A stretch of 35,613 bases of DNA from an uncultured Clostridia bacterium (GTDB lineage Bacteria > Bacillota > Clostridia > Christensenellales > Borkfalkiaceae), in contig CANREU010000003.1 in NCBI GenBank assembly GCA_947629725.1, positions 1 to 35,613 of the forward strand, in the 5' to 3' direction. The translations under genes and the position numbers were made by a program. The notes beneath the pieces were generated by a model that was not told the origin of the DNA, did not search any database, and worked only from the letters and a program-made list of their open reading frames with translations. Within the stretch, counting starts at the first letter, position 1. The number at the start of each line of letters is the position of its first letter. Positions 1-8,416 of this stretch are shown here, piece after piece.

Positions 1-125
1 ACCCCCTCCCCTACCCCTCCCCCTTGCGTAGGGGGAGGGCAAGTGTTGAAATACCCCGCCCCCTGACGCAGGGGGAGGGCAAGTGTTAAAATGCCCCGCC
101 CCCTTCAAAGGGGGCAGGTCTTGCT
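1..125. repeat. G/C-rich palindromic repeat array, family A (40-bp period)
   Basis: Units of the form CCCC(T)..ACGnAGGGGGAGGGCAAGTGTTGAAATACCCCGCC; equivalent positions recur at 40, 80 and 120 (period 40 bp). Near-identical to 33871-33945. Confidence 0.85.
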
Positions 126-136
126 CCCCGGCGAGA

Positions 137-170
137 TGAAAAAAGAACAGGCACCCCTGTTCTTTTTTCA
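137..170 (-). terminator. Rho-independent terminator of the ppx-maf-mreB-like operon
   Basis: 15-bp perfect inverted repeat TGAAAAAAGAACAGG / CCTGTTCTTTTTTCA with a 4-nt loop, just downstream of the 213 stop on the minus strand. Confidence 0.85.
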
Positions 171-212
171 TGCTTTATGCGGTTTTTTCGACCCCATGTC
201 GCTATTTTGGGG

Positions 213-1199
213 TCATTCCATGCGGATCCTGCGGAGAAGAGCGGCGTCGCCGAGGGCTCTGCCGCCGCCCAGAACGACCGCCATCTGCGGGTCGCGGGCG
301 AGGTGGGTCTCCATCTGGAGGCGTTCGGCGACGTAGTCGGCAAATCCGGCGAGGCCCGCCGTGCCGCCCGAGAGGAAAATGCCGTTTTTGCAGACGGCGG
401 CGGAGACCTCCGCGGGGAGTTTCCGCAACACCAGCTCGGTGTATTCGAGGATCTTATCCACATAGACGCGGATGGGGAAGAGCACATTCTCCGAGGAGAG
501 GGAGACGGAGCGGGGCTTGCCCGTGATCACGTCCCTCCCGTTCACGATCATGCTTTGGTTGTCCCTCTCGATGAGGCTGCCCACCGTCGTTTTGAGTTTT
601 TCGGCGGAGAGGGTGCCGATCTTGAGGTTGAAGTTTTCCGCCACATGGTCGATGATGTGCACGTCCATGTTGCGGCCGCCCACGCTCATCGAGAGCCCGG
701 CGATGATCCCCTCGAGGGAGAAGGCGGCAACAGAGGTCTGCCCCGCCCCGACGTCGACGCAGAAGACGGGGTTGGACTCGGACAGGGGCACGTCCTCCCC
801 GAGGGCGGCAAGGAAGGGAGACTCCGCGAAGGAGATGCGGTTGAGCCCCGCTGCCTTCGCGACGCGGTAGTACTTTTCGCGGTCCTCCGCGGGACAGCCG
901 CAGGAGACGCAGAAGAGCGCCTCCGTGCCGAAGGTGCGCTTTACGACCTTCGAGAGGAAGTATTCGAGGAGGGCGCCCGCGAGCTTCTCGTTGACGATCT
1001 GCCCCTCATAGAGGGGGAAGACGACCTCCGTCTGGTCGGAAGTCTTCCCGAGCAGTTTTTTCGCCTCGCTGCCGTATGCGCGGATCTCCCCCGTCTCTTT
1101 GAGCACCGCCACGCAGGTGGGCTCCGAGAGGACCACGCCGCTCCCCAGCCTGTAAATTTTGGTCGTCGCCGACCCGAAATCGATCGCAAGTTTCAACAT
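213..1199 (-). CDS. MreB-like actin-family (ASKHA) protein
   Basis: Starts MLKLAIDFGSATTKIYRLG; contains DVGAGQTSVAAF, SVGGRNMD and LSGGTAGLAGFADYV. Start set at ATG 1199 rather than the longer ORF. Confidence 0.8.
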   Translation of the reverse strand: MLKLAIDFGSATTKIYRLGSGVVLSEPTCVAVLKETGEIRAYGSEAKKLLGKTSDQTEVVFPLYEGQIVNEKLAGALLEYFLSKVVKRTFGTEALFCVSCGCPAEDREKYYRVAKAAGLNRISFAESPFLAALGEDVPLSESNPVFCVDVGAGQTSVAAFSLEGIIAGLSMSVGGRNMDVHIIDHVAENFNLKIGTLSAEKLKTTVGSLIERDNQSMIVNGRDVITGKPRSVSLSSENVLFPIRVYVDKILEYTELVLRKLPAEVSAAVCKNGIFLSGGTAGLAGFADYVAERLQMETHLARDPQMAVVLGGGRALGDAALLRRIRME

Positions 1200-1753
1200 A
1201 AGATCCCTCCGTGCTTCTCGATGAGCCGCCGCGTCTCTTCGAGCGGCAGTCCCACCACATTCGTATAGCTTCCCTCCGTCCGCAAAACGAGGCCGTACCC
1301 GTCCTGTATGCCGTAGGCGCCCGCCTTGTCGAGCGGTTTGCCGCTCGCAACGTACCTCTCGATGAGCTCCCCGGAGAGGGGATTGAAAAAGACGGCCGTC
1401 TTTACGACGTCGCAAAACTCCCCTTTCGCGCTCAAAAGGCATATCCCCGTGTAGACCTCGTGCCTCTTCCCCGAGAGGGCGCAAAGGGTCTCCTTCGCCT
1501 CCTCCGCGGAGCGCGGCTTTCCGAGGATCTTCCCTTCGAGGGAGACGACGGTATCCGCGCCGAGCACGGCGCACGAGGGAAAGCGGGAGAAGACCTCCGC
1601 CGCCTTGCCCCGCGCGAAGGCGAGGACGGTATCATACGCGGAGAGCCCCTTTGCCGATTCCTCGAACAAAGAGGGCTCCACCGAAAAGCGCGGACAAATC
1701 CCGCCGAGCAGTTCCCGCCTGCGCGGGGAATTGCTTGCGAGAATGAGTTCCAT
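1193..1753 (-). CDS. maf: Maf-family nucleotide pyrophosphatase
   Basis: MELILASNSPRRRELLGG, VLGADTVVSLEGKILGKP and YTGICLL motifs; overlaps the next start by 7 bp. Confidence 0.92.
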   Translation of the reverse strand: MELILASNSPRRRELLGGICPRFSVEPSLFEESAKGLSAYDTVLAFARGKAAEVFSRFPSCAVLGADTVVSLEGKILGKPRSAEEAKETLCALSGKRHEVYTGICLLSAKGEFCDVVKTAVFFNPLSGELIERYVASGKPLDKAGAYGIQDGYGLVLRTEGSYTNVVGLPLEETRRLIEKHGGILC

Positions 1754-3264
1754 TACAGGATCTCGAGGTTCTTGCGGAAGGCGCGCTTGAATTCGGGCGC
1801 GGCGTTCATCGCCTGCCTGATCTCGAGCGCGGCGTCCCCCGCGAGCTCCGTCTTCATGATGACGGAATCCCCCAGGACGTCGCAGTTGAGCCCCGTCACC
1901 ATGCCGAGCCCGTCGCGGTCGAGGCACTCGGCGATCCGTAGGAGCACCCCGAGCTTCTTCACGACGTCGAGGTCCTCTTCGTAGACGATGTCCTTATACC
2001 GCGCCCACTCGGCGGGGTTCACGTCCTCCTTCCTGTGGCACCCCGCGACGAACGCCGCGAGCACGATCTCCCGGTGGGTCGCCCCATAGATGCCGCTGTT
2101 GAGGATCATGTAGAGGCTGTGTTTCTGATGGTTGTAATACCGCACCCGGAGGCCGCAGTCGTGCAGGCTCGCCGCGATCTTCAAAACTTTCAGATAGACC
2201 CGCGGGAACTTGTGCAGCACGCGCAGCTGCTTGAAGAGCTGGATGGAGAGGTGCACGACGTGCTCCACGTGCTTCTCGTTGCACCCGTAGTACTTCACGA
2301 GGGTGTTGAGGGAGTAGGAGAGCACATCCGAAATGGGGCGCTCCACGGTGAGGGGCACCGCCTGGTTGACCATGATCCCCTCCCGCAAGCCGCAGCCGCC
2401 GATGATGAAATTCTCGACGTGCAGATAGTCGGTGAACGCCTTCACGATGGCGAGCGCGGCGGGCATGATGTCCGCACGGGCGGGAGAGAGACCGCGGATC
2501 CGCTTGCGCTTTTCCACGTCCAAAACGCGCACCATGTCGTAAACGGCGCGGAAATCCTCCGTCGTGAACTGGTAGTTGTGCACGGTGTCGAGAGGGTATT
2601 TGCGGATGATGCGGTTGATCTTGTAGAGGTTGCGGAAGGAGCCGCCCACGCCGATCATCTGCGCGTCGGGCTCCACGTCGGAGAGCCACTCGATCTTCTT
2701 GAATTGCTCGGTGAAGAACTCCTCGATCTTCGCCGTCTGCTCCTCGGGCAGCCCGTCCCCCGCAAAGAGGTCTGTGAGGGTGACGGCGCCGAAGGGCAGG
2801 ATCGCATAGTTGAGGATGCAGCGGCGGTTGTAGTAGACGACTTTGGTGCTCCCGCCGCCGATCTCGAGCACGATCCCCTTCGGCACGTCCATCGAGTTGA
2901 TGACGCCGCGGTAGACGAGGGTCGCCTCCTCCTCTTCGGAGAGCACGTCCACCTTCACGCCCACCGTCGCCTGTATCTCGTCGAGGAAAGAGCGCTGGTT
3001 TTTGGCGCGGCGGACCGCCGCCGTCGCAACGGCGATGATGCGCTCCACGCCCGAAGCGTCGCAGAGGCGCTTGAACATCTTCAAAGTTTTGATCGTCTCG
3101 GCGATCCGTTGCGGCTTCAGAAAGCCGTCGCGCTCCATGTCGTGGCCGAGGCGGACGCTCTCTTTGAGCTCGTCCTCCACCATGTAATACCCCTCCGCGA
3201 AGAGGTTGACGATCACGAGGCGCACCGAATTCGACCCGAGGTCGATGATGCCGATCTTTTCCAT
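1753..3264 (-). CDS. Ppx/GppA exopolyphosphatase-family protein with C-terminal HD-type region
   Basis: MEKIGIIDLGSNSVRLVIV, VLEIGGGSTKVVYY; C-terminal KIAASLHDCG resembles HD domains. 1-bp stop/start overlap with maf. Confidence 0.9.
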   Translation of the reverse strand: MEKIGIIDLGSNSVRLVIVNLFAEGYYMVEDELKESVRLGHDMERDGFLKPQRIAETIKTLKMFKRLCDASGVERIIAVATAAVRRAKNQRSFLDEIQATVGVKVDVLSEEEEATLVYRGVINSMDVPKGIVLEIGGGSTKVVYYNRRCILNYAILPFGAVTLTDLFAGDGLPEEQTAKIEEFFTEQFKKIEWLSDVEPDAQMIGVGGSFRNLYKINRIIRKYPLDTVHNYQFTTEDFRAVYDMVRVLDVEKRKRIRGLSPARADIMPAALAIVKAFTDYLHVENFIIGGCGLREGIMVNQAVPLTVERPISDVLSYSLNTLVKYYGCNEKHVEHVVHLSIQLFKQLRVLHKFPRVYLKVLKIAASLHDCGLRVRYYNHQKHSLYMILNSGIYGATHREIVLAAFVAGCHRKEDVNPAEWARYKDIVYEEDLDVVKKLGVLLRIAECLDRDGLGMVTGLNCDVLGDSVIMKTELAGDAALEIRQAMNAAPEFKRAFRKNLEIL

Positions 3265-3400
3265 TCTGTCCCGTCCTTAAGGATGATAGATTTCTACTTC
3301 AGCGGGCAACACCCGAAACTTCCCTACTATAAGTTTTCCCTATTTTAACATAAGAAAGTCGGTTTGTCCATACCCTTTTGAAAAATATTTCGCCTCTTTT

Positions 3401-3790
3401 TTACTTTTTTTGCGCCGCTCTCCCCTTTTCTCCCCCGCGGAGGAAGGAGCGGATGCGGGCAAGGGACAGGAAAAGGAGGAAGACGGCGAACCCCGTGCGG
3501 AGCGCGCGGGCGGGCAGAAAGGCGGCGAGGAGGGCAAAGAGGGCGGAAAAGAGGGCCGCGGGCAGGGCGAGCGGGAGGAGAGCGTCCTTTTTGAGGAGCC
3601 CGTTTTTTGCGTGCACGGCGAGCGCCGCCGCCGACATGGGGAGGAAGGAGAGGAGATTGAGGGCCTGCGCGAGTTTCTGCGGTACGCCGGCGAGGGTGAG
3701 GAGGGGGATGAGGAGGGTCCCGCCGCCCATGCCCATCCCGCCGAGCGCCCCGCCGCACACCCCCAAAAGGAGGAGGATGAGGAAACTCAC
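3401..3790 (-). CDS. TSUP-family (TauE/SafE-like) membrane protein, half-size, GTG start
   Basis: VSFLILLLLGVCGGALGGMGMGGGTLLIPLLTLAG; hydrophobic, about 4 TM; GTG start overlaps the upstream TGA as GTGA. Confidence 0.7.
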   Translation of the reverse strand: MSFLILLLLGVCGGALGGMGMGGGTLLIPLLTLAGVPQKLAQALNLLSFLPMSAAALAVHAKNGLLKKDALLPLALPAALFSALFALLAAFLPARALRTGFAVFLLFLSLARIRSFLRGGEKGRAAQKK

Positions 3791-4212
3791 GGCAGCAGCA
3801 TCCTTATCCCCGCGGCGAACATGAGGAGGGAAAAGAGAACGGAGAGCAGCCCCTCGCGGAGACGGGGCAGGAGGGCGGCCCCGAGCAGCCCGCCCGCCGT
3901 CACGCCGAGGGAGACGGGGAGCAAAACCGCGAGCGGGACCCCGCCGAAAAAGTAGACGGCGGCGCTTACGAGGGAGGCGGGGAGGACGACGGCGAGCGCC
4001 GTCGCATGGGCGGCGCGGACGGGGTAGCCCGCCCGCTCGAGGGCGGGGAGGGCGATCATGCCCCCTCCGCCGCCGAACAGCCCGTTCACCGCGCCCGCCG
4101 CCCCGCCCGCAAAAAGCAGGGAGAATATCTTCTTCACGGCAAACAGTTTGTGAAAACGCGGAAAAAAATTTGCTTTTTTTCGGGTTTTCATGCGGAATTG
4201 CTTGCGTCGCAA
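3787..4212 (-). CDS. TSUP-family (TauE/SafE-like) membrane protein, half-size
   Basis: LLFAGGAAGAVNGLFGGGGGMIALPALERAGYPVRAAHATALAVVLPASLVSA; about 4 TM. An internal Met may be the true start. Confidence 0.72.
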   Translation of the reverse strand: MRRKQFRMKTRKKANFFPRFHKLFAVKKIFSLLFAGGAAGAVNGLFGGGGGMIALPALERAGYPVRAAHATALAVVLPASLVSAAVYFFGGVPLAVLLPVSLGVTAGGLLGAALLPRLREGLLSVLFSLLMFAAGIRMLLP

Positions 4213-4230
4213 GACGTTTTATATTAAAAT
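4202..4230 (+). promoter_or_regulatory. Sigma-70-type promoter for the 4286 lipoprotein gene
   Basis: TTGCGT - 17 bp - TAAAAT. Confidence 0.6.
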
Positions 4231-4285
4231 AGATAGAGCTACCGAAAAAAGGAGCGGAGGGTCTCCTCCGCATAACAGGTGTGAT

Positions 4286-7200
4286 ATGTCTGATTTTTTT
4301 AAGAGCGAAAAGAGAAGAAAGCGTGCGCTGACCGCGCTCTCCGCGCTGCTCGCGGCGTCCCTCTCCCTCGGCGTGTTCGCCGCGTGCGGGGCGTCCGAAC
4401 AGACGGACAGCGACGAGGAAGACACGCCCGCCGTGCCGACCGATACGCAGATTCTCAAAAACGGCAACTTCGAGTTCTACGGCAACGAGATGGTGCAGGA
4501 CTTTGAGGACAAGCGCACCCTCATCTCCTCCCCCACGAGCTGGTCGTTCCAGCAGGGTTCCCCCACTTCCGACACCCGCTCGGGGATCGTCGTGAAGGAC
4601 GAATGGAAGGAACTCACCACCTCGGGATACAAGTTCACTTCCGTAAAGGACGCATACGAGAATTTCGAGAAGGAGGAGGTCACCGTTTACGACCGCCTCA
4701 AGTTCTACGACGAATTCAAGGACGAGATCGACGACCTCTCCGCCAAATCCGCCGAGAAGAAACTCTTCGACAAATACAGCTACTCCATCGACTATGAGGA
4801 CGTGGAAAACCTCGCGGCCGAGGTCGGGAGCGAACTGAAGCTCCACCCCGAAGCCTCGGACGACGACAAGGGCGTCCTCATGATCCACAACCAACGCACC
4901 TCCGAGAACGTGCTCGGCACGGCGCAGTCCTACCAGATGAGCTCCACCTACACCCTCGGCGCAGGCACCGCGGCGAAGCTCTCCCTCTGGGTGCGCACCG
5001 AGGCGCTCTTCCACTACGGCGATTCCGCCGAGGAGGGAAAGGACATCCCCGTGACCTACAACGCGGGCGCCTATATCTCCCTCACCGCGACCGTCGGCAC
5101 CAATTCCTCCGAAGTCCAGATCAAGAACATCGTGACGGGGGAAGCGGACGAGGAAAACAACGGCTGGCGCAAGTATGAGATCCTCGTGCGCGGCAACACC
5201 TACGCGACGAGCACCTTCCGCGTAAAACTCGGGCTCGGGCAGGGCTCGAGCGACAACCGCATCGAGATGGTGAACGGCTACGCCTTCTTCGACGATCTCG
5301 AATGCACCATCCTCAAGAGCGCCGAATACGACACCGAAAAGGAAAGCGTTTCTGGGACGGTGAAGGAAGTTCTCGCCCTCGACGACCATCTCCCCGAAGA
5401 TCTCCTCTTCGACGCAACGAAGGACCCCTACGACCTCTACGCCGTCGACATGCTCGAAAACGGCACGGAGGACGAGCTCACCCTCTCCGAAGCGGACAGC
5501 GGGAACGCGAAAGTGACCGTCGGGCTCACGGCGGATGAGGACGGCTGGACGAGCGAGCGCAAGGGCTTTGCGGCGGACAACCGCGAACCCGCGGGGGAAG
5601 ACACCAACATCGGCAAACTCACGACCCTCGGCGAGATCAAGTCGCAGACGGCCAATAAGTATCTCACGAACATCTACAAGGATCACTTCGCGGACAAGTC
5701 CCCTCTCGGCGAATGGGCGGACGGCGACCAGGTCGTCATGCTCCTCTCGGCGAACGGCGCCGCGTACACCGCCAAACTCGAGGGCGGAAGCTCGGACAGC
5801 TTCACCCTTCAGCCCGACGAATACCTCCTCTTCACCTTCTTCGTGAAGACGAGCGAGATGCGCAGCGGCAGAAGCGGCGCGGGCGCGAAGATCGCGGATG
5901 CGGACGATCCCGACAGCTCCGCCCTCATCTCCTCCTTCGACTCGACCGCGATCGCGACCGTCGACATCGACGAGGACCGCAAAGACATCTACAACGGCTG
6001 GGTGCCGTGCACCTTCTTCATCGCCAATGAGACGGAGGAGGCCCGCTCCTTCACCATCGAGCTCACCTACGGCCCCATCTCCACCGCCATCGCCTCCTCC
6101 ACGGCTTCGAGCTACGGCGAGGGCTGGGCGGCGTTCACGGGCTTCCGTACCCGCACCCTCGACAAGAGCGAATACGGCTATGTGACGACGGGCGACCGCG
6201 CGAAGAGCTTCTCCCTCTCCGAGGAGACGGCGGGCTCCGTGAAATTCGACGACGCGGGCATCGTGCGCGACATCGAGAAAGAACTCGCCCATCCCGTGAA
6301 CTTCTCCCTCATCACGGCGGACAGCCGCGCCATCGACCCCGAAGGGCAGGACGTGACGGGCGCCGCGCTCGAGGCGAAGAAGATCTACTCGGGCCTCCTC
6401 TCCTCCGAATACGCGAAGGCCTACTCCGCGTCGGAAGATAACTGGAAGACGGCGTTCGACACGCTCACGAGCGCAAGCGGCGAGAACGAGGCCTGGTGGC
6501 AGGCGGCGTTCAAAGACGGCAACTACGTCGCGCGGCAGCCCCTCGTACTCCTCAACGATTCGGGTGCGGACACCGCCTCCGTCGGCTACTACCGCACGAG
6601 CGAGACCCTCTCCGCGAACTCCACCCGCCGCATCTCGGTGCGGATGAAGGTCTCCGCGGGGCAGAAGGCGTATCTCTATCTCATCGACACCTCCGACGTG
6701 AAGAAGGGGTATAACGGCCGTCTCACCCCCTCCGTGCCCGCGTCCACCTATTGGTATGACGACGACGGAAACCTCTGCGGGAGCGATCCCTCGGCGGAGG
6801 ACTACGACGAAACGAACGCCGAGACGGGCATCCTCTACGAGCTCCAGACCAACGGGCTCTATCTGAAGAAGGGCTCAACGGACGGAAAATACTATGCGAA
6901 CCTCGCGAATTACGAGGTGAACGACAAGGGCAACCTCGCCACAAGCAAGGGCGAAGAGGTGTTCTACGGCAAGAAGAACGGCGATGCGGTCGAATACTAC
7001 GCCTACTACGACGACTCGAAGGAAGGCGACGCGAAGTATTCCACCCGCGTGTACGACTTCCCCGCGGAGACCCCCAAGCGCTACACCGCCCCCGCCGATC
7101 TCTCCGCCTATGAGACTGTGATCGAAGTGGACGGCGACAAGGCAAGCGGCTGGGTGACCGTCTCCTTCTTCCTCCGCACGGGCAACACCGACAAGGAGTA

Positions 7201-7927
7201 CCGTGTGGAAGTATGGGCGGGCGCGCGCGACGACAAGACGGCGGGCTTCAAGGCAAACGGCTATGTGTTCTTCGACGACTACCGTTCGGCGGACGCAAGC
7301 TCCACCTTCGGCGGAGACGGGAACGGCTATCTCGACGAGGCGAAAGAGCTCCTCGAGGCGGCCGATGACAACGTCGTGGACAGCACGGCGGAGGAAAAGC
7401 GCCTCAAAGCGGAGCACGCCCTCTACTACACCTTCACCTTCTACGATTCCGCCGACTATGTGCGGTATGACGGGACCGTCGACGAGACAAACCGCTGGGC
7501 TTCCTACAAGCAGTCCGGACAGGAAGAGAAGATCGTCTACCTCGCCTGTGAGGATCTCGAAGGCAACCTGCCGAACGGCGTGCCCTCCGTCTCCAAGTTC
7601 ATCGACTACTCGGCGGCGGAACAGACGGTGACCCCCGACGAGACGGACGACGACAGCACCTCCTCCGACAACACGGCGGACGAGAGCACGGCGGGCGAAT
7701 TCGACTGGGCGAACCTCCTTCTCATCATCTCCTCCGTGGTGCTCGCACTCGTGCTCCTCGCGGTGATCGGCATCCTCGCGGGCAGGAAGATCGCGGAGTC
7801 CCTCCGCAAGTCGGGCAAACTCAAGCCGAAGGCGAAGAAACCCGCGAAGAAGGCGAAACCCGAAAAGAAGACGGACGACGAAAAACCCGCCCCCGCAAAG
7901 GACGAGAACGATCCGTATAACGAGTAA
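4286..7927 (+). CDS. Large predicted surface lipoprotein with CBM/galactose-binding-like modules and C-terminal TM anchor
   Basis: N-terminus MSDFFKSEKRRKRALTALSALLAASLSLGVFAACG (lipobox-like); C-terminal LLLIISSVVLALVLLAVIGILAG then Lys-rich tail; recurring NGYAFFDDLE / NGYVFFDDYR motifs; NGNFE...SW start of a carbohydrate-binding-like module. Confidence 0.75.
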   Translation: MSDFFKSEKRRKRALTALSALLAASLSLGVFAACGASEQTDSDEEDTPAVPTDTQILKNGNFEFYGNEMVQDFEDKRTLISSPTSWSFQQGSPTSDTRSGIVVKDEWKELTTSGYKFTSVKDAYENFEKEEVTVYDRLKFYDEFKDEIDDLSAKSAEKKLFDKYSYSIDYEDVENLAAEVGSELKLHPEASDDDKGVLMIHNQRTSENVLGTAQSYQMSSTYTLGAGTAAKLSLWVRTEALFHYGDSAEEGKDIPVTYNAGAYISLTATVGTNSSEVQIKNIVTGEADEENNGWRKYEILVRGNTYATSTFRVKLGLGQGSSDNRIEMVNGYAFFDDLECTILKSAEYDTEKESVSGTVKEVLALDDHLPEDLLFDATKDPYDLYAVDMLENGTEDELTLSEADSGNAKVTVGLTADEDGWTSERKGFAADNREPAGEDTNIGKLTTLGEIKSQTANKYLTNIYKDHFADKSPLGEWADGDQVVMLLSANGAAYTAKLEGGSSDSFTLQPDEYLLFTFFVKTSEMRSGRSGAGAKIADADDPDSSALISSFDSTAIATVDIDEDRKDIYNGWVPCTFFIANETEEARSFTIELTYGPISTAIASSTASSYGEGWAAFTGFRTRTLDKSEYGYVTTGDRAKSFSLSEETAGSVKFDDAGIVRDIEKELAHPVNFSLITADSRAIDPEGQDVTGAALEAKKIYSGLLSSEYAKAYSASEDNWKTAFDTLTSASGENEAWWQAAFKDGNYVARQPLVLLNDSGADTASVGYYRTSETLSANSTRRISVRMKVSAGQKAYLYLIDTSDVKKGYNGRLTPSVPASTYWYDDDGNLCGSDPSAEDYDETNAETGILYELQTNGLYLKKGSTDGKYYANLANYEVNDKGNLATSKGEEVFYGKKNGDAVEYYAYYDDSKEGDAKYSTRVYDFPAETPKRYTAPADLSAYETVIEVDGDKASGWVTVSFFLRTGNTDKEYRVEVWAGARDDKTAGFKANGYVFFDDYRSADASSTFGGDGNGYLDEAKELLEAADDNVVDSTAEEKRLKAEHALYYTFTFYDSADYVRYDGTVDETNRWASYKQSGQEEKIVYLACEDLEGNLPNGVPSVSKFIDYSAAEQTVTPDETDDDSTSSDNTADESTAGEFDWANLLLIISSVVLALVLLAVIGILAGRKIAESLRKSGKLKPKAKKPAKKAKPEKKTDDEKPAPAKDENDPYNE

Positions 7928-7931
7928 CAAC

Positions 7932-7968
7932 AACGATCCCTCCGAACGCTCGGAGGGATCGTTTTTTC
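7932..7968 (+). terminator. Rho-independent terminator
   Basis: AACGATCCCTCCG - aacgct - CGGAGGGATCGTT followed by a T run, right after the 7927 stop. Confidence 0.92.
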
Positions 7969-8079
7969 TTCCGCGGACGGCCTCGCGGCGAATATCTTCC
8001 CGCCCCCCGCCCCCGCACCCCTCCCCCTCGCCCCCCGAGGGGGCGAGGGCAAGTGCTCCTCATCCCGAACGGGTCTGCT

Positions 8080-8197
8080 ACGTCATTCCGAACGAACGTG
8101 AGGGATCTCAAAAAAATAACAGACTTCGTGCTTCGGGATCCTTCGACACGCCGCGCCGCCCGCATTTGCGGGCGGCGCGGCGGCTCAGGATGACGCG
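8080..8197. repeat. Palindromic intergenic repeat, family B (copy 1)
   Basis: ACGTCATTCCGAACGAACGTGAGGGATCT ... CTCAGGATGACGCG with an internal GC hairpin CGCCGCGCCGCCCGC/GCGGGCGGCGCGGCG. Confidence 0.75.
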
Positions 8198-8228
8198 GAA
8201 AGAGAGGGCACGAGACCTGCCCCGCCAC

Positions 8229-8408
8229 CCTTGCCTTCCCCTTGAGGGGAAGGTGTCCCCGCAGGGGACGAATGAGGTGTTATAAACTGTTCTTTCCTTA
8301 TTCAAAAGGAAACGAAGGAAAAAACAAGGAATTGCCAATTCCACACACCTCATCACTTCCGCATCAATGCGGAAGAGCTTCTCCTCAAGGAGAAGCCGAG
8401 GGGGCAAT
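8229..8408. repeat. MITE-like inverted pair of two-hairpin modules, family D (copy 1)
   Basis: Left CTTCCCCTTGAGGGGAAG + TCCCCGCAGGGGA + GAATGAGGTGT; right arm (reverse complement) GCTTCTCCTTGAGGAGAAGC + TTCCGCATTGATGCGGAA + GATGAGGTGT. Confidence 0.75.
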
Positions 8409-8416
8409 TCGCATTT

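Noticed and set aside
1-125. Possible CRISPR array (regular 40-bp spacing; also 8880-9060 and 16068-16172)
   Set aside because: No constant repeat with unique spacers; the whole unit is repeated and G/C-palindromic, and no cas genes were seen.
3401-6292. 963-aa minus-strand ORF
   Set aside because: Only its C-terminal ~129 aa is real (TSUP half); the rest is antisense to the lipoprotein gene and runs through the promoter region.
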